DNA of 60,496 nt from Brevibacterium sp. UMB1308A (GTDB lineage: Bacteria; Actinomycetota; Actinomycetes; Actinomycetales; Brevibacteriaceae), in the NCBI RefSeq assembly GCF_030230605.1, contig NZ_JASPDO010000016.1, positions 1 through 60,496 of the forward strand, given 5' to 3'. The notes beneath the pieces were generated by a model. The model did not search any database and had not been told where the DNA came from. It saw nothing but the letters and a program-made list of their open reading frames with translations. The stretch's first letter is position 1, and every line of letters begins with the position of its first letter. This document shows, piece after piece, positions 19,401 through 31,077 of this stretch. A program made the position numbers and the translations under genes.

Positions 19401-19975
19401 TGCGCGGTCTACTCGACTCGACTCGCCCCAACCGCGACGGAGACCGTCTGATCGACTCCACCGGTAAGGCACGTCTGTTTGACGGACGTTCGGGTGAACC
19501 GTTCCCATTCCCGATTTCGGTCGGTTACATGTACATGCTTAAGCTGCACCACCTGGTCGACGACAAGATCCACGCGCGTTCGACCGGACCGTACTCCATG
19601 ATTACCCAGCAGCCTCTGGGTGGTAAGGCACAGTTCGGTGGTCAGCGCTTCGGTGAAATGGAAGTGTGGGCACTGGAAGCATACGGTGCCGCGTACACAC
19701 TCCAGGAACTGCTCACCATCAAGTCCGACGACATTCCTGGCCGTGTCAAGGTCTACGAAGCGATCGTTAAGGGCGACAACCTTCCTGACCCGGGAATCCC
19801 GGAGTCCTTCAAGGTTCTTATCAAGGAAATGCAGTCCCTGTGCCTCGACGTGGAAGTGCTGTCTTCGGACGGCCAGTCAGTTGAGATGCGAGACGACGAC
19901 GAGGTGTACCGCGCAGCTGAAGAGCTGGGCATCAACCTGTCGCGTAACGAAGCAAACACCGTCGAAGAAGTCTGA
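16493..19975 (+). CDS. rpoB: RNA polymerase beta subunit
   Basis: A 1160-residue RpoB, the catalytic beta subunit of RNA polymerase. I place the start at TTG 16493 because GGAAGGA lies five to six bases upstream, and the product then begins [20 protein letters not shown], as in related actinobacteria. The in-frame ATG-like start at 16370 would add a hydrophobic, Cys-rich 41 residues and lies inside the promoter. The rifampicin region reads [15 protein letters not shown]...[13 protein letters not shown] and has the wild-type (sensitive) residues at the usual Asp, His and Ser positions. The C-terminal clamp and the conserved [10 protein letters not shown] block are present. rpoC follows after 42 bases in the same operon. 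Confidence 0.97.
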   Translation: MAVANENTRTANPPKRVSFAKIHEPLEVPNLLGLQIDSFDWLIGNERWQDRVAEAIENGDDSVATTSGLEDIFEEISPVEDFSGAMSLSFSEHRFEPPKYSIDECKERDMTYSAPLFVIAEFMNNNTGEIKSQTVFMGDFPLMTDKGTFIINGTERVVVSQLVRSPGAYFESVPDKTSDRDIYTAKIIPSRGAWLEFEVDKRDQVGVRLDRKRKQSVTVLLKALGWTESQILEEFGEFDSIKDTLAKDTVSTREEALLDIYKKLRPAEPATVDAAETLLRNLYFNPKRYDLAKVGRYKINRKLGVDEALTESVLTVDDIVATIRYIVSLHAGKETMPGVRDGQKADIRVALDDIDHFGNRRIRAVGELIENQVRTGLSRMERVVRERMTTQDVEAITPQTLINIRPVVAAIKEFFGTSQLSQFMDQNNPLAGLTHKRRLSALGPGGLSRDRAGMDVRDVHPSHYGRMCPIETPEGPNIGLIGSLASYARINPFGFIETPYRKVENGVVTDKTQYLTADDELEFNIAQANAPLTEDQKFEEEFVLARPMGGGGEADLIPADEIDFMDVSARQMVSVATALIPFLEHDDANRALMGANMQRQAVPLVRAQAPYVGTGMEYRAAVDAGDVITAEKAGVVTEVSADYVTVMNDDGTTTTYKAEKFRRSNHGTSYNQRIIVDQGDRVEVGAVLADGPSTENGEMALGKNLLVAFMSWEGYNFEDAIILSQRMVQDDVLSSIHIEEHEIDARDTKLGAEEITRDIPNISPDALAELDERGIIRIGAEVTDGDILVGKVTPKGETELTPEERLLRAIFGEKSREVRDTSLKVPHGETGTVIGVKVFDREEDDELSPGVNQLVRVYVAQRRKITIGDKMAGRHGNKGVISQILPIEDMPFMEDGTPVDVILNPHGVPRRMNIGQVFEIHLGWIANQGWHIEGNPEWAKELADGKFEFDAEPGTNVATPVFDGAHEHELRGLLDSTRPNRDGDRLIDSTGKARLFDGRSGEPFPFPISVGYMYMLKLHHLVDDKIHARSTGPYSMITQQPLGGKAQFGGQRFGEMEVWALEAYGAAYTLQELLTIKSDDIPGRVKVYEAIVKGDNLPDPGIPESFKVLIKEMQSLCLDVEVLSSDGQSVEMRDDDEVYRAAEELGINLSRNEANTVEEV

Positions 19976-20017
19976 TCTACCTGAAATTTTGGCCTAACGG
20001 CAAGAAAGAGGATTCAC

Positions 20018-23000
20018 GTGCCTGACGTCAATTTCTTTGATGAGCTGCGCATTGGCCTGGCGACCGCGGACGACATCCGTCGCTGGTCACACGGCGAAGT
20101 CAAAAAACCTGAAACCATTAACTACCGCACCCTGAAGCCGGAAAAGGACGGTCTTTTCTGCGAAAAGATCTTCGGTCCTACCCGTGACTGGGAGTGCTAC
20201 TGCGGAAAGTACAAGCGCGTTCGCTTCAAAGGCATCATCTGTGAACGCTGTGGCGTGGAAGTCACCCGCGCTAAAGTGCGCCGCGAACGCATGGGACACA
20301 TCGAGCTCGCCGCTCCCGTGACCCACATCTGGTACTTCAAGGGTGTTCCATCACGCTTGGGCTACCTGCTCGACCTGGCTCCAAAGGACCTCGAAAAGGT
20401 CATCTACTTTGCGGCCTACATGATCACATCTGTTGACGAAGACTCGCGTCACCGCGACCTTCCAACCCTGCAGAACCAGATCGATGTCGAAAAAAAGCAG
20501 ATCAGCGACCGTTTGGCTGCTGACCTGGACCGTCGTGCCAAGAAGTTGGAAGAAGACCTCAAGGTCCTCGAAGACGAAGGCAAGACAGCCGCCACCAAGA
20601 AAAAGGTCGAAACTCAGGCAAACAAAGAAATGGCCAACCTGCGTCGCCACGCAGACCGCGAACTCGACCGTATCGAAAAGGTGTGGGACCGTTTCAAGAA
20701 CCTCAAGGTCTCAGACCTCGAAGGTGACGAATCGCTCTACCGTGACATGGTTGCCCGTTTCGGCATCTACTTCACGGGTGCAATGGGTGCAGAAGCGATC
20801 CAGCAGCGTCTGCGCGACTTCGACCTCGAAGGTGAAGCGGAAGCACTTCGCGAACTGATCAAGACCGGTAAGGGACAGCGCAAGACTCGTGCTCTTAAGC
20901 GTCTGAAGGTCGTCAACGCGTTCATGACCACCGACAACTCGCCAGAAGGAATGGTCCTGGACGCCGTTCCGGTGATCCCGCCGGAACTGCGCCCCATGGT
21001 GCAGCTCGACGGTGGCCGCTTTGCCACCTCGGACCTCAACGACCTCTACCGTCGCGTGATCAACCGCAACAACCGTCTCAAGCGGTTGCTCGACCTCGGC
21101 GCCCCCGAAATCATTGTCAACAACGAAAAGCGCATGCTGCAGGAAGCTGTCGACTCGCTGTTTGACAACGGACGTCGTGGACGCCCAGTGACCGGTCCCG
21201 GTAACCGCCCACTGAAGTCACTGTCTGACATGCTTAAAGGTAAGCAGGGACGTTTCCGTCAGAACTTGCTTGGTAAGCGTGTGGACTACTCGGGTCGTTC
21301 CGTGATTGTGGTTGGTCCTACGCTGAAACTGCACGAATGTGGTCTGCCCAAGGCCATGGCTCTGGAACTGTTCAAGCCGTTCGTGATGAAGCGCCTGGTT
21401 GACCTCAACCACGCACAGAACATCAAGTCTGCAAAGCGCATGGTGGAACGTCAGCACCCACAGGTGTGGGACGTTCTTGAAGAAGTCATCACCGAACACC
21501 CAGTGTTGCTCAACCGTGCACCTACGCTTCACCGTTTGGGTATCCAGGCGTTCGAACCGCTCCTGGTTGAAGGTAAAGCCATCCAGATTCACCCACTCGT
21601 CTGTTCAGCGTTTAACGCGGACTTCGACGGTGACCAGATGGCCGTTCACCTGCCACTGTCGGCCGAGGCTCAGGCAGAAGCTCGCATTCTGATGTTGTCA
21701 GCAAACAACATTCTGAAGCCTTCCGACGGTAAGCCCGTGACCATGCCTTCGCAGGACATGATCATCGGTATCTACCACTTGACCTCACAGGTTGACGGAG
21801 CTGTTGGTGAAGGTCGCGAATTCTCTTCTGTATCCGAAGCCATCATGGCTTTTGACCGGGGAGAACTCGACCTGCGCGCTAAAGCACGCATCCGGATCGA
21901 CAACCTGGTCCCAGCCAAGGACATGGAACTGCCAGAGGACTGGACCGAAGGGCAGTCCCTGACCATCGAAACCACGCTGGGGCGTGCAGTCTTTAACGAA
22001 ACGCTTCCGGAGAACTACCGTTACGTTAACAACACGGTAAACAAGAAGCTCCTGTCGAAGATTGTTAACCGCCTGGCCGACTACTACCCCAAGGTGGAAG
22101 TCGCAGCGACCTTGGACAACTTCAAGGCAACCGGTTTCTACTGGGCCACCCGTTCAGGTTTGACCGTGGCGATGAGTGACATCGTGTCACCAGAAGCCAA
22201 GGAAGGTCTGCTCAACGACGCTGAAGACCAGTCGACCAAGGTTGAAGACCAGTACGCAATTGGTGCGCTCACGGATGAGGAACGTCGTTCTGAACTCGTG
22301 AAGATCTGGTCGGACACCACGGACCGTGTCGCTGAGATCATGCAGGACAACTTCGATTCCGAAAACTCGGTGTACCGCTTGGTTGAGTCGGGTGCTTCCG
22401 GTAACTGGACCCAGGTGCGCCAGCTTGCTGGTATGCGTGGTCTGGTGACCAACCCGAAGGGTGAAATTATTCCTCGCCCAATTAAGTCGAACTACCGTGA
22501 AGGTCTGTCTGTACTTGAGTACTTCATTGCCTCGCACGGTGCTCGTAAGGGTCTGGCCGACACCGCTCTGCGTACCGCAGACTCCGGTTACCTGACACGT
22601 CGTCTGGTGGACGTTTCGCAGGACGTTATTGTCCGCACCGAAACCACCGACTCCAAGAAGGGTATTACGCTCCCAGTTTCGCAAGAAGCTGCAGACGGAA
22701 CGCTCGAACCACACGAGTTCGTTGAGACCTCGGTCCTTGGGCGTCTGACAGTTGCCGACGTTGTGGACGCTGACGGTAATGTGATCGTTCCAGCTAAGAC
22801 CGACATCTCGACCGACGTGATCGACCTTCTGGTCGAAGCCGGAATCCGTGAAGTCAAGGTCCACTCGGTTCTCACCGCGGACTCCGACGTGCAGATCTCT
22901 GCTCAGCACTACGGCCGCTCCATGGCTACTGGTCAGCTGGTAGACATCGGTGAAGCTATCGGTACGGTGGCTGCTCAGTCGATTGGTGAACCTGGAACCC

Positions 23001-23893
23001 AGCTGACCATGCGTACCTTCCACACCGGTGGTGTTGCTGCCGGTGGTGGCGGTGACATTACGCAGGGTCTGCCACGTGTGACCGAGCTCTTCGAAGCACG
23101 TACACCTAAGGGATTCGCGCCAATTGCTGAAGCAACCGGACGTGTGAAGATCGACGACTCGCGTAAGACTCGTTACGTGATTGTGGTTCCGGACGACGGA
23201 TCGGACGAGATCGAGCACGCTGTTGGACGCCGTGCACAGTTGCTGGTTGAAGAAGGCCAGCACGTCAAGGCCGGCGAGAAGCTGCAGATGGGTGCGGTTG
23301 ACCCCAAGCAGGTTCTGCGCATCCGTGGTCGCCGTGAGGCTGAACGCTTCCTGGTTGACGAAGTGCAGAAGGTCTACCGCTCACAGGGTGTGGGTATCCA
23401 CGACAAGCACATCGAAGTTATTGTGCGTCAGATGCTGCGCCGCGTGACCGTGATCGAATCTGGTGACACCAACCTGTTGCCAGGTGAACTGGTTGACCGC
23501 AGCCGTTACCAGGAAGAAAACAAGCGCGTCGTTGCTGAAGGTGGCCAGCCCGCATCAGCACGTGACGAACTCATGGGTATCACCAAGGCGTCGCTTGCAA
23601 CCGAGTCCTGGCTTTCCGCCGCATCCTTCCAGGAGACCACACGTGTTCTTACGGAAGCTGCGCTTGAAGGTAAGTCCGACCCACTCTTGGGGCTGAAGGA
23701 AAACGTCATCCTCGGTAAGCTCATCCCAGCCGGAACCGGCATGCACAAGTTCCGCGACATGATCGTGGAACCAACGGAAGAAGCCAAGCAGGAAATGTTT
23801 GCCAACTCCTACGGTGATTTCTACCCGGCTCTGGGCGGAGACGCTTCAACGATTCCGCTTGAGGACTACGACTTCGACTCCTTCGGAGGCTAG
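20018..23893 (+). CDS. rpoC: RNA polymerase beta-prime subunit
   Basis: A 1291-residue RpoC. It has the N-terminal zinc ribbon [20 protein letters not shown], the active-site magnesium motif NADFDGDQM, bridge-helix and trigger-loop blocks ([16 protein letters not shown]) and the C-terminal segment typical of actinobacteria. The start is GTG at 20018 after AAGAGG. It is the last gene of the rpoBC operon, with two hairpins downstream. Length and motif order are normal, with no sign of an intein. Confidence 0.98.
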   Translation: MPDVNFFDELRIGLATADDIRRWSHGEVKKPETINYRTLKPEKDGLFCEKIFGPTRDWECYCGKYKRVRFKGIICERCGVEVTRAKVRRERMGHIELAAPVTHIWYFKGVPSRLGYLLDLAPKDLEKVIYFAAYMITSVDEDSRHRDLPTLQNQIDVEKKQISDRLAADLDRRAKKLEEDLKVLEDEGKTAATKKKVETQANKEMANLRRHADRELDRIEKVWDRFKNLKVSDLEGDESLYRDMVARFGIYFTGAMGAEAIQQRLRDFDLEGEAEALRELIKTGKGQRKTRALKRLKVVNAFMTTDNSPEGMVLDAVPVIPPELRPMVQLDGGRFATSDLNDLYRRVINRNNRLKRLLDLGAPEIIVNNEKRMLQEAVDSLFDNGRRGRPVTGPGNRPLKSLSDMLKGKQGRFRQNLLGKRVDYSGRSVIVVGPTLKLHECGLPKAMALELFKPFVMKRLVDLNHAQNIKSAKRMVERQHPQVWDVLEEVITEHPVLLNRAPTLHRLGIQAFEPLLVEGKAIQIHPLVCSAFNADFDGDQMAVHLPLSAEAQAEARILMLSANNILKPSDGKPVTMPSQDMIIGIYHLTSQVDGAVGEGREFSSVSEAIMAFDRGELDLRAKARIRIDNLVPAKDMELPEDWTEGQSLTIETTLGRAVFNETLPENYRYVNNTVNKKLLSKIVNRLADYYPKVEVAATLDNFKATGFYWATRSGLTVAMSDIVSPEAKEGLLNDAEDQSTKVEDQYAIGALTDEERRSELVKIWSDTTDRVAEIMQDNFDSENSVYRLVESGASGNWTQVRQLAGMRGLVTNPKGEIIPRPIKSNYREGLSVLEYFIASHGARKGLADTALRTADSGYLTRRLVDVSQDVIVRTETTDSKKGITLPVSQEAADGTLEPHEFVETSVLGRLTVADVVDADGNVIVPAKTDISTDVIDLLVEAGIREVKVHSVLTADSDVQISAQHYGRSMATGQLVDIGEAIGTVAAQSIGEPGTQLTMRTFHTGGVAAGGGGDITQGLPRVTELFEARTPKGFAPIAEATGRVKIDDSRKTRYVIVVPDDGSDEIEHAVGRRAQLLVEEGQHVKAGEKLQMGAVDPKQVLRIRGRREAERFLVDEVQKVYRSQGVGIHDKHIEVIVRQMLRRVTVIESGDTNLLPGELVDRSRYQEENKRVVAEGGQPASARDELMGITKASLATESWLSAASFQETTRVLTEAALEGKSDPLLGLKENVILGKLIPAGTGMHKFRDMIVEPTEEAKQEMFANSYGDFYPALGGDASTIPLEDYDFDSFGG

Positions 23894-23904
23894 CCTCTCC
23901 CGGC

Positions 23905-23982
23905 TCTAGCCACTGACGGTGGCTAGAACCCGGCATAAAGCGCAAGAACTGAGCGCCCCTGACCATCACGGTCAGGGGCGCT
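23905..23982 (+). terminator. Tandem hairpins ending rpoBC
   Basis: A 9-bp perfect stem (23905-23913 with 23919-23927) is followed by a 12-bp perfect stem (23952-23963 with 23971-23982). Neither has a clear T run, but together they lie between the convergent rpoC and pfkA genes and probably terminate both. Confidence 0.65.
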
Positions 23983-24051
23983 CGTTCGCTTCTCAGGGGC
24001 GCTCGTCGTTGAGTTAGAGCCCAGGACGCACGACCTGAGCCCAGAAAATCT

Positions 24052-25077
24052 TTACCCCAAGAGCACCTGCAGTTCATCCCACCTGGACTGGGGGACCGTC
24101 TTGAGGTTGTCAACAGCAAGCGCCATCTGAACAGACGTGATGTCCACACCCGAAAGGCTTGTCATGTACCCCCATTTTTTGTGGTGAACCAACTCAACGG
24201 CCGCCATTCCCAAACGAGTCGCCAGCACGCGGTCATACGCAGTGGGGGAGCCGCCGCGTTGCAGGTGCCCCAAAATCGTGGCCCTCGTCTCGATTCCTGT
24301 TGCCTCTTCAATAAGAGGAGCCAAGTGATTGGCCACGCCACCCAAGCGCACACGGCCGTGCTTGTCACGACCGGCGTCAGAGACCTGGTCATCGAGGTCT
24401 TCGGGCACAAAACCTTCTGCCACAACAACAATGGGGGCACGACCTCGGTCCCGGGCAGAACGCACCCACGTGTAGATCTGCTCATAGGGGACCGGGAACT
24501 CAGGGAGCAAAACGGCCTGCGCACCGCCGGCCATCCCCGCGTGCAGAGCGATCCAACCCACGTTGCGCCCCATCACTTCCACAACCATGCAGCGGTGGTG
24601 GGACTCAGCCGTGGTGCGCAACGCGTCCAGCGACTCAGTTGCAATCGAGGCTGCCGTGTCGAACCCGAACGTGTAATCCGTGTTGTTCAGATCGTTGTCA
24701 ATGGTTTTCGGGACGCCCACAACCGGCATGCCTTCGTCGTCGGCCAAGCGGGCTGCGCCGGCCAGCGTCCCCTCGCCACCAATCGCGATGATCGCGTCGA
24801 TGTTGTGTTCCTTCATGACACGTTTCATCTGGTCTGGCCCACCCTGGGAGTACGGGTGGGTGCGGGACGTACCCAAGATAGTTCCACCTCGGCCGGAAAT
24901 TCCCCGGACGTCATGCGTAGTCAGCGGGGCGTAATCTGCCTCCAACAATCCACGCCACCCATCTCTGAGGCCCACGAACGTGTCGCCAGTTTCACGCACG
25001 CCCTTACGCACCGCCCCACGAATGACAGCGTTGAGCCCGGGGCAGTCGCCGCCGGATGTCAAGATTCCAATGTTCAT
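24052..25077 (-). CDS. pfkA: 6-phosphofructokinase
   Basis: A 341-residue PFK-A family enzyme that phosphorylates fructose 6-phosphate in glycolysis. Visible motifs are the N-terminal GILTSGGDCPGLN, the nucleotide site GGEGTL, the catalytic PKTIDND and EVMGRNVGWIAL. The position that is Gly104 in E. coli is Gly here (GGEG), and the position of Gly124 is Lys (PKTIDND). PPi-dependent enzymes usually have Asp and Lys at these positions. The combination here is seen in ATP-using actinobacterial enzymes, so ATP is the likelier donor. AAGGAGACC precedes the ATG at a suitable distance. Confidence 0.95.
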   Translation of the reverse strand: MNIGILTSGGDCPGLNAVIRGAVRKGVRETGDTFVGLRDGWRGLLEADYAPLTTHDVRGISGRGGTILGTSRTHPYSQGGPDQMKRVMKEHNIDAIIAIGGEGTLAGAARLADDEGMPVVGVPKTIDNDLNNTDYTFGFDTAASIATESLDALRTTAESHHRCMVVEVMGRNVGWIALHAGMAGGAQAVLLPEFPVPYEQIYTWVRSARDRGRAPIVVVAEGFVPEDLDDQVSDAGRDKHGRVRLGGVANHLAPLIEEATGIETRATILGHLQRGGSPTAYDRVLATRLGMAAVELVHHKKWGYMTSLSGVDITSVQMALAVDNLKTVPQSRWDELQVLLG

Positions 25078-25189
25078 ACCGGTCTCCTTAGGTCTACTGC
25101 TGTTGCTGGTTGTTGGTTGCCGTTATGTGTTGAGTGGTCGCTTGTTGGTGGGGGACTGGCTGGTGGGTGCGTGGTCAGGGTTGCCGTGG

Positions 25190-25972
25190 CTACTGTTGGG
25201 TTTGGCGGTAGCCGCGTGCCAGCATGACGTCGTCGCCGCCTAGTAGGTTGAAGCCACTAATGATGAGTGTGCCGTTGGATCCGTCGCCGCGTGCGTTTTG
25301 TGCGATGTCTACGCCGCCCAGGATCGAAATGCTTTTGTCGATGATGCGCACGCCTGGGGGAACGTAGATGTCGTGCCCGCCTAAGAAGTTGACGCTTTCG
25401 ATTGTGAACTCAACGCCTGGTCCCATCACGTCGCACAGGTCGTAGTCGTTGCCTCCCAGCATGGCTAGCGCGTTGACCTTAGGGGTGTTTGGGGCGACAA
25501 CTTGGTCTGAACCGCTCAGAATACAGATTGCGGTGTCACTTTTGCCATTCCCGGGTTTGGCAGGCTGGATGGGGCCGGGGCGTTGGTTGGTATATGGCCC
25601 GAGGTGGGACCCGGGTTTGGTTGCTACGTCAGTGTTTCCGCGGCGGGCAGTGTCCCGTGAGCGGAGCTCTTGTTCGAGTTCGTCAGCTTCGGGAATGTCC
25701 TCGATGAGTTCCGGGAGCTGGTCGATGTACATGGCTTTGAGGGCTTGCGAATGGCGTTCGTCGAATTCGAGTGCGGTCAGTTGGCCACGTGAAAGAGCGT
25801 CTGACAAGGCAGATACTACGGCGTCACGGTCTGTGTCACTTGCACGAGTGCGACGTTGTTGCGACTGCTGTGGAGCTAACTTCTCAATTGGGTTGTGCTC
25901 GTTGTTCTTGGGGTCAGGTTGGGGCTTTGCGAGGTCTTTGCCTTCACCGGGCTGAGCGCTAGAGTTGAGCAT
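25190..25972 (-). CDS. DUF1707 and LiaF-like domain protein
   Basis: A 260-residue protein with two recognisable parts. Residues about 40-95 form a DUF1707 domain (RASDTDRDAVVSALSDAL...LTALEFDERHSQAL). Residues about 145-250 form a right-handed beta repeat (SGSDQVV, LGGNDYDL, LGGHDIYVP, LGGVDIAQ, LGGDDVMLA) like the C-terminal domain of the LiaF envelope-stress regulators. No membrane segment or signal peptide is seen, so it is probably cytoplasmic or peripheral. The start is ATG at 25972 with AGGATC upstream. It lies 112 bases upstream of pfkA on the same strand. The actual function is unknown. Confidence 0.8.
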   Translation of the reverse strand: MLNSSAQPGEGKDLAKPQPDPKNNEHNPIEKLAPQQSQQRRTRASDTDRDAVVSALSDALSRGQLTALEFDERHSQALKAMYIDQLPELIEDIPEADELEQELRSRDTARRGNTDVATKPGSHLGPYTNQRPGPIQPAKPGNGKSDTAICILSGSDQVVAPNTPKVNALAMLGGNDYDLCDVMGPGVEFTIESVNFLGGHDIYVPPGVRIIDKSISILGGVDIAQNARGDGSNGTLIISGFNLLGGDDVMLARGYRQTQQ

Positions 25973-26089
25973 GTTTTGATCCTATCGATTTAGTGCCCAG
26001 TCTAGTTTCGTGAAGTAGTTTTCGCTTGGCAGTTTGGGGTTTTTCACTCTCAAATAAGATGAACAACCGCTGAACGATTGTGACTCAAA

Positions 26090-26119
26090 TTGACGCTGAC
26101 CGTGAGTGGCGTTTACGCT
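26090..26119 (+). promoter_or_regulatory. Probable promoter of the rpsL-rpsG-fusA-tuf operon
   Basis: TTGACG (26090-26095) and TACGCT (26114-26119) with an 18-base spacer lie in the 404-base gap before rpsL. A leader of about 250 bases would result. I saw no gene in that gap; the short open frames there lack family-like sequence. Confidence 0.5.
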
Positions 26120-26376
26120 TGACTGTGGTTGTTTTTGAAGCGACCGTGCTTGCGTGCGTGCATTCAAGCACTCTCACGCGCGAAAAGCGCAGAACAGATA
26201 GAAGCGATTCTACGGTTTTGTCTGGAATGTGTCCCTCCGACACACCCGAACGCGGGGGTTGGAGTAACGCGTGAGGACTGTGATTGGGCAGGTAGCTTCA
26301 CCCGATCGCAGGTGGACATGTCCACTGCTCAACCAGAGCAGTGGAATTAGGAATACTGAGAAGCAATGGAGAACTA

Positions 26377-26751
26377 GTGCCAACTATTCAGCAGCTCGTC
26401 CGTAAAGGACGGCACGACAAGGCCGCGAAGAACGCGACGCCTGCCCTTTTGGGTAGCCCGCAGCGTCGTGGCGTGTGCACCCGTGTGTACACAACTACCC
26501 CGAAGAAGCCCAACTCAGCCCTGCGCAAGGTTGCTCGTGTCAAGCTTTCTTCCCAGATTGAAGTAACCGCCTACATCCCGGGTGAAGGGCACAACCTGCA
26601 GGAGCACTCGATTGTGCTCGTGCGTGGTGGACGTGTGAAGGACCTCCCTGGTGTCCGCTACAAGATTGTGCGTGGTTCACTCGACACCCAGGGTGTCAAG
26701 GGACGCCAGCAGGCACGTAGCCGTTACGGAGCCAAGAGGGAGAAGAAGTAA
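26377..26751 (+). CDS. rpsL: 30S ribosomal protein S12
   Basis: A 124-residue S12, part of the decoding centre. The start is GTG at 26377 ([12 protein letters not shown]), preceded by GGAGAACTA. The streptomycin-relevant lysines are wild type ([10 protein letters not shown] and [12 protein letters not shown]). It is the first gene of the str operon. The stop overlaps the first base of the rpsG ATG. Confidence 0.98.
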   Translation: MPTIQQLVRKGRHDKAAKNATPALLGSPQRRGVCTRVYTTTPKKPNSALRKVARVKLSSQIEVTAYIPGEGHNLQEHSIVLVRGGRVKDLPGVRYKIVRGSLDTQGVKGRQQARSRYGAKREKK

Positions 26752-27221
26752 TGCCACGTAAAGGACCCGCACCTAAGCGCCCGGTTGTTATTGACCCAGT
26801 TCACAACTCACCGCTTGTCACCCAGCTCATTAACAAGGTTCTGCTCGACGGTAAGCGTTCCACAGCAGAACGTATTGTTTACGGAGCTCTTGAAGGTGCA
26901 AGCGCAAAGGCCAACATGGAGCCAGTTCAGTTGCTGAAGAAGGCTCTGGACAACATCCGCCCGGCCCTTGAAGTTCGTTCCCGCCGTGTTGGTGGTGCCA
27001 CGTACCAGGTTCCAGTTGACGTGCGTCCTGCACGTTCAACCACGCTTGCTCTGCGCTGGCTCGTAGGTTTCTCCCGTCAGCGTCGTGAAAAGACCATGAC
27101 GGAACGCCTCATGAACGAAATCCTTGACGCAAGCAACGGTCTTGGTGCCGCTGTTAAGCGTCGTGAAGATACTCACAAGATGGCCGAATCCAACAAGGCC
27201 TTCGCTCACTACCGCTGGTAG
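26751..27221 (+). CDS. rpsG: 30S ribosomal protein S7
   Basis: A 156-residue S7 that nucleates assembly of the 30S head. It starts [12 protein letters not shown] and contains the conserved [11 protein letters not shown] and [21 protein letters not shown] blocks. It overlaps rpsL by one base. A hairpin without a T run (27230-27259) lies between it and fusA. Confidence 0.98.
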   Translation: MPRKGPAPKRPVVIDPVHNSPLVTQLINKVLLDGKRSTAERIVYGALEGASAKANMEPVQLLKKALDNIRPALEVRSRRVGGATYQVPVDVRPARSTTLALRWLVGFSRQRREKTMTERLMNEILDASNGLGAAVKRREDTHKMAESNKAFAHYRW

Positions 27222-27229
27222 TCGCTAAT

Positions 27230-27259
27230 CTGGGGTAGGGGTAACTACCCTTACCCCAG
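27230..27259 (+). other. Hairpin between rpsG and fusA
   Basis: CTGGGGTAGGG pairs with CCTTACCCCAG around a short loop. There is no T tract, so it is more likely an RNA-processing or partial-attenuation element than a full terminator. Confidence 0.5.
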
Positions 27260-27294
27260 GTCCGAGCAAGTCAACGAGACGAGAGAGAGACACC

Positions 27295-29400
27295 GTGGCA
27301 CTCGAAGTGCTTAGCGATCTTAAGAAAGTTCGCAACATCGGCATTATGGCGCACATTGACGCCGGAAAGACCACCACCACTGAACGTATCCTGTTCTACA
27401 CAGGTGTGAACTACAAGCTCGGCGAAACCCACGACGGTGCGTCGACTATGGACTGGATGGAACAGGAGCAGGAGCGCGGTATTACCATTACCTCCGCTGC
27501 AACAACCTGCTACTGGGAAGACAACCAGATCAACATCATTGACACCCCAGGCCACGTTGACTTCACCGTTGAGGTAGAACGCTCACTGCGTGTTCTTGAC
27601 GGTGCTGTCGCTGTGTTCGACGGTAAGGAAGGTGTTGAACCACAGTCCGAAACCGTGTGGCGTCAGGCTGATAAGTACAACGTTCCACGTGTGTGCTTCG
27701 TCAACAAGATGGACAAGCTCGGTGCCGACTTCTACCACACCGTTGAAACCATTAAGGACCGCCTGGGTGCTAAGCCTCTGGTGATCCAGCTTCCAATCGG
27801 TGCGGAATCAGACTTTGAGGGTGTCGTCGACCTCATCACTATGAAGGCATATGTCTGGCCAGACGAAGAAAAGAAGGGCCAGGACATGACGGAAATTGAG
27901 ATCCCAGAGGATCTCAAGGACCGCGCCGAAGAATACCGTGCAAGCCTCGTTGAAGACGTTGCTGAAGCATCGGACGAACTGATGGAGAAGTACCTCGAAG
28001 AAGGCGAACTGCCAATCGAGGACATCAAGGCCGGTATTCGTAAGCTCACCATCAACTCGGAAGCTTTCCCAGTGATGTGTGGATCGGCGTTTAAGAACAA
28101 GGGTGTTCAGCCTATGCTGAACTCCGTTATTGACTACCTACCGTCGCCTCTGGACGTCCCACCCGTTCAGGGACACCCAGTTAACGACGAAGAGACAGTT
28201 GTAACGCGTGAGCCTAAGAAGGACGGGCCATTCGCAGCACTTGCGTTCAAGGTTGCGACTCACCCATTTTTCGGTTCGCTCACCTACGTTCGCGTTTACT
28301 CCGGTACGGTGAAGCCTGGTGACCAGGTTCTCAACACCACCACCGGAAAGAAAGAACGTGTCGGTAAGCTGTTCCAGATGCACTCGAACAAGGAAAACCC
28401 TGTTGACGAGGCATTCGCTGGCCACATCTACGCGTTCATTGGCCTCAAGGACACCACCACCGGTGACACTCTGTGTGACGCATCCGACCCAGTTGTCTTG
28501 GAATCGATGTCGTTCCCTGAGCCAGTGATCTTCGTTTCGATCGAACCTAAGACCAAGGGCGACCAGGAAAAGCTTTCGACCGCGATTCAGAAGCTTGTGA
28601 AGGAAGACCCAACGTTCACGGTTAACCTGAACGAAGAAACCGGTCAGACCGAAATCGGTGGTATGGGTGAACTTCACCTCGACGTTTTCGTCGACCGTAT
28701 GAAGCGCGAATTCAAGGTTGAAGCAAACATCGGTAAGCCGCAGGTTGCCTACCGCGAAACGATTCGCCGCACGGTGGAGAAGCAGGACTACACCCACAAG
28801 AAGCAGACGGGTGGTTCTGGTCAGTTCGCAAAGGTACAGGTCACCATCGAACCTATGGAGGTCGACGGCGACACGATTTACGAGTTCGAGGACGCTATCA
28901 CTGGTGGTCGCGTTCCCCGTGAATACATTCCAAGCGTTGACGCTGGTATCCAAGACGCCATGCAGATGGGTGTTCTTGCGGGATACCCGCTGGTCGGCAT
29001 CAAGGCCACACTTGTGGACGGTGCTTACCACGACGTCGACTCTTCGGAAATGGCGTTCAAGATCGCTGGATCCATGGTTCTTAAAGAAGCCGTGAAGAAG
29101 GCGAACCCGGTTCTTCTCGAACCTCTTATGGACGTTGAAGTTCGTACTCCCGAGGAGTACATGGGTGACGTCATCGGCGATCTGAATTCGCGTCGCGGAC
29201 AGATTCAGTCGATGGAAGACGCCACCGGCATTAAGGTAGTAAAGGCACTCGTGCCACTGTCCGAAATGTTCGGTTACATTGGCGATCTGCGCTCGAAGAC
29301 TCAGGGACGCGCCGTATATTCGATGCAGTTCCAGAGTTACTCTGAGGTCCCGAAGGCTGTTGCTGACGAGATCATCCAGAAGACCCGCGGCGGAGAGTAA
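27295..29400 (+). CDS. fusA: Elongation factor G
   Basis: A 701-residue translocase GTPase. The G domain shows [14 protein letters not shown] (G1), RGITI (G2), DTPGHVDF (G3) and NKMD (G4), followed by the EF-G domains II-V, with [13 protein letters not shown] near the C-terminus. The start is GTG at 27295. The upstream purine stretch (GAGAGAGAGA) is a weak ribosome-binding site for such a highly expressed gene. It is third in the str operon. Confidence 0.98.
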   Translation: MALEVLSDLKKVRNIGIMAHIDAGKTTTTERILFYTGVNYKLGETHDGASTMDWMEQEQERGITITSAATTCYWEDNQINIIDTPGHVDFTVEVERSLRVLDGAVAVFDGKEGVEPQSETVWRQADKYNVPRVCFVNKMDKLGADFYHTVETIKDRLGAKPLVIQLPIGAESDFEGVVDLITMKAYVWPDEEKKGQDMTEIEIPEDLKDRAEEYRASLVEDVAEASDELMEKYLEEGELPIEDIKAGIRKLTINSEAFPVMCGSAFKNKGVQPMLNSVIDYLPSPLDVPPVQGHPVNDEETVVTREPKKDGPFAALAFKVATHPFFGSLTYVRVYSGTVKPGDQVLNTTTGKKERVGKLFQMHSNKENPVDEAFAGHIYAFIGLKDTTTGDTLCDASDPVVLESMSFPEPVIFVSIEPKTKGDQEKLSTAIQKLVKEDPTFTVNLNEETGQTEIGGMGELHLDVFVDRMKREFKVEANIGKPQVAYRETIRRTVEKQDYTHKKQTGGSGQFAKVQVTIEPMEVDGDTIYEFEDAITGGRVPREYIPSVDAGIQDAMQMGVLAGYPLVGIKATLVDGAYHDVDSSEMAFKIAGSMVLKEAVKKANPVLLEPLMDVEVRTPEEYMGDVIGDLNSRRGQIQSMEDATGIKVVKALVPLSEMFGYIGDLRSKTQGRAVYSMQFQSYSEVPKAVADEIIQKTRGGE

Positions 29401-29412
29401 TCTCCGACGTTC

Positions 29413-29439
29413 GTCTGGTCGGTAAAGCGCCGATCAGAC
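29413..29439 (+). other. Hairpin between fusA and tuf
   Basis: An 11-bp imperfect stem (29413-29423 with 29429-29439) without a T run. It could mark partial termination or mRNA processing before the abundant tuf message. Confidence 0.45.
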
Positions 29440-29497
29440 AGCAAATTAAAGGAAAGGCGCGGCCACAAGGGCCGCACCAACCACGAGGAGGAACCCA

Positions 29498-30691
29498 GTG
29501 GCAAAGGCTAGTTTCGACAGGACTAAGCCGCACGTCAACATCGGTACCATTGGTCACGTTGACCACGGTAAGACGACTCTGACCGCGGCAATTACCAAGG
29601 TTCTGGCTGACAAGTACCCCGACCTCAACGAGGCACGGGCATTCGACCAGGTTGACAACGCTCCAGAAGAAAAAGAGCGCGGTATTACCATCAACGTTTC
29701 GCACGTTGAGTACCAGACCGAAAAGCGTCACTACGCACACGTTGACGCTCCTGGTCACGCCGACTACATCAAGAACATGATTACCGGTGCGGCACAGATG
29801 GACGGTGCGATCCTTGTGGTTGCAGCTACCGACGGTCCTATGCCGCAGACCCGTGAGCACGTTCTCTTGGCTCGCCAGGTTGGTGTGCCATACATCGTTG
29901 TCGCACTGAACAAGTCCGACATGGTTGACGATGAAGAACTGCTCGAACTGGTTGAAATGGAAGTTCGTGAACTTCTGTCCAGCCAGGAATTCGACGGTGA
30001 CGACGCACCAGTTGTGCGCGTTTCCGCTCTGAAGGCTCTCGAAGGCGACCCAGAATGGGTCAAGTCGGTTGAAGACCTCATGGACGCTGTCGACGAGAAC
30101 GTTCCTGAACCAGAACGTGACATCGACAAGCCATTCCTGATGCCAGTTGAAGACGTCTTCACGATTACCGGTCGTGGAACCGTTGTTACCGGTCGTGTTG
30201 AGCGCGGTGTGCTTCTGCCTAACGAAGAGATCGAAATCGTTGGTATCAAGCCACAGTCGTCCAAGACCACCGTTACCGCTATCGAAATGTTCCGCAAGAC
30301 CCTGCCTGACGCACGTGCAGGTGAAAACGTTGGTCTGCTTCTGCGCGGTACCAAGCGTGACGAAGTTGAGCGTGGACAGGTTATCGTTAAGCCGGGTTCA
30401 ATCACCCCGCACACCAACTTCGAAGGCCAGGTCTACATCCTGTCCAAGGACGAAGGTGGACGTCACAACCCGTTCTACTCCAACTACCGTCCTCAGTTCT
30501 ACTTCCGTACCACGGACGTGACCGGTGTTATCACCCTTCCAGAAGGAACCGAAATGGTTATGCCTGGAGACAACACCGACATGTCGGTTGAGCTGATCCA
30601 GCCAATCGCTATGGAAGAAGGACTCCGCTTCGCTATCCGTGAAGGTGGACGTACCGTTGGTGCTGGTCGAGTAACCAAGATCACCAAGTAA
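29498..30691 (+). CDS. tuf: Elongation factor Tu
   Basis: A 397-residue aminoacyl-tRNA carrier GTPase. Motifs are [10 protein letters not shown] (G1), ERGITI (G2), DAPGHADY (G3), NKSD (G4) and SALKALEG (G5). Domains II and III follow with the normal [12 protein letters not shown] and [12 protein letters not shown] segments. The start is GTG at 29498 after GAGGAGGAA, a strong ribosome-binding site. It is the last gene of the str operon, followed by a perfect terminator. Confidence 0.98.
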   Translation: MAKASFDRTKPHVNIGTIGHVDHGKTTLTAAITKVLADKYPDLNEARAFDQVDNAPEEKERGITINVSHVEYQTEKRHYAHVDAPGHADYIKNMITGAAQMDGAILVVAATDGPMPQTREHVLLARQVGVPYIVVALNKSDMVDDEELLELVEMEVRELLSSQEFDGDDAPVVRVSALKALEGDPEWVKSVEDLMDAVDENVPEPERDIDKPFLMPVEDVFTITGRGTVVTGRVERGVLLPNEEIEIVGIKPQSSKTTVTAIEMFRKTLPDARAGENVGLLLRGTKRDEVERGQVIVKPGSITPHTNFEGQVYILSKDEGGRHNPFYSNYRPQFYFRTTDVTGVITLPEGTEMVMPGDNTDMSVELIQPIAMEEGLRFAIREGGRTVGAGRVTKITK

Positions 30692-30702
30692 TTTCTTCAC
30701 TC

Positions 30703-30736
30703 AAACGCTCCGCAGCCTCCGGGTTGCGGAGCGTTT
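30703..30736 (+). terminator. Intrinsic terminator after tuf
   Basis: A perfect 12-bp stem (30703-30714 with 30725-30736) ends in TTT and is followed by GTGTTT. Confidence 0.85.
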
Positions 30737-31077
30737 GTGTTTCCTGCGTAGGGGAGAAGTATTGGTGCCGAAAACGTTTGGCAATCAATCGCACCTGAAT
30801 TTGCATGCCTTCGGCTACGTATGACAAGATAGACAAGTTGCAATTTTGGGCCATGACCCCTGCACTGCGTTGAGACGCGAACGGTCCAAGACTCCGGGAC
30901 GAATCTTTAGGTTCAATCAACCGGCAACAAAATGAATGGAAACGTGAAATTTTGTCCGCAAGGACAAGACGACACGCCCGACCTCGGGGGTCGGTCACGC
31001 TCAGCTGGCGCAGACCGCGCGATCCGTTAGGACCGCGGTTGATGGCCAGGAAAACCGACAGATGGAGAAACGACGCC
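30737..31077 (+). promoter_or_regulatory. S10 operon promoter and leader region
   Basis: This 340-base gap contains no gene. A possible promoter is TTGCAT (30801-30806) with CAAGAT (30825-30830), 18 bases apart. The rest would be a long leader, as is usual for S10 operons under L4-type autogenous control. No specific regulatory fold was identified. Confidence 0.35.

Noticed and set aside
22187..23263. 358-codon open frame antisense to rpoC
   Set aside because: It is a shadow of the strongly conserved rpoC frame. It has no ribosome-binding site, no family-like motif and an implausible Asn/Thr/Arg-rich composition.
24181..25227. 348-codon frame opposite pfkA
   Set aside because: pfkA is unambiguous on the other strand. 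The antisense product shows no motif and begins without a start context.
26080..26350. Small open frames upstream of rpsL
   Set aside because: They overlap each other and the probable leader, lack ribosome-binding sites and have no recognisable product.
30952..31077. N-terminal extension of rpsJ
   Set aside because: The added residues are Arg-rich and not S10-like; ATG 31078 gives the normal protein.
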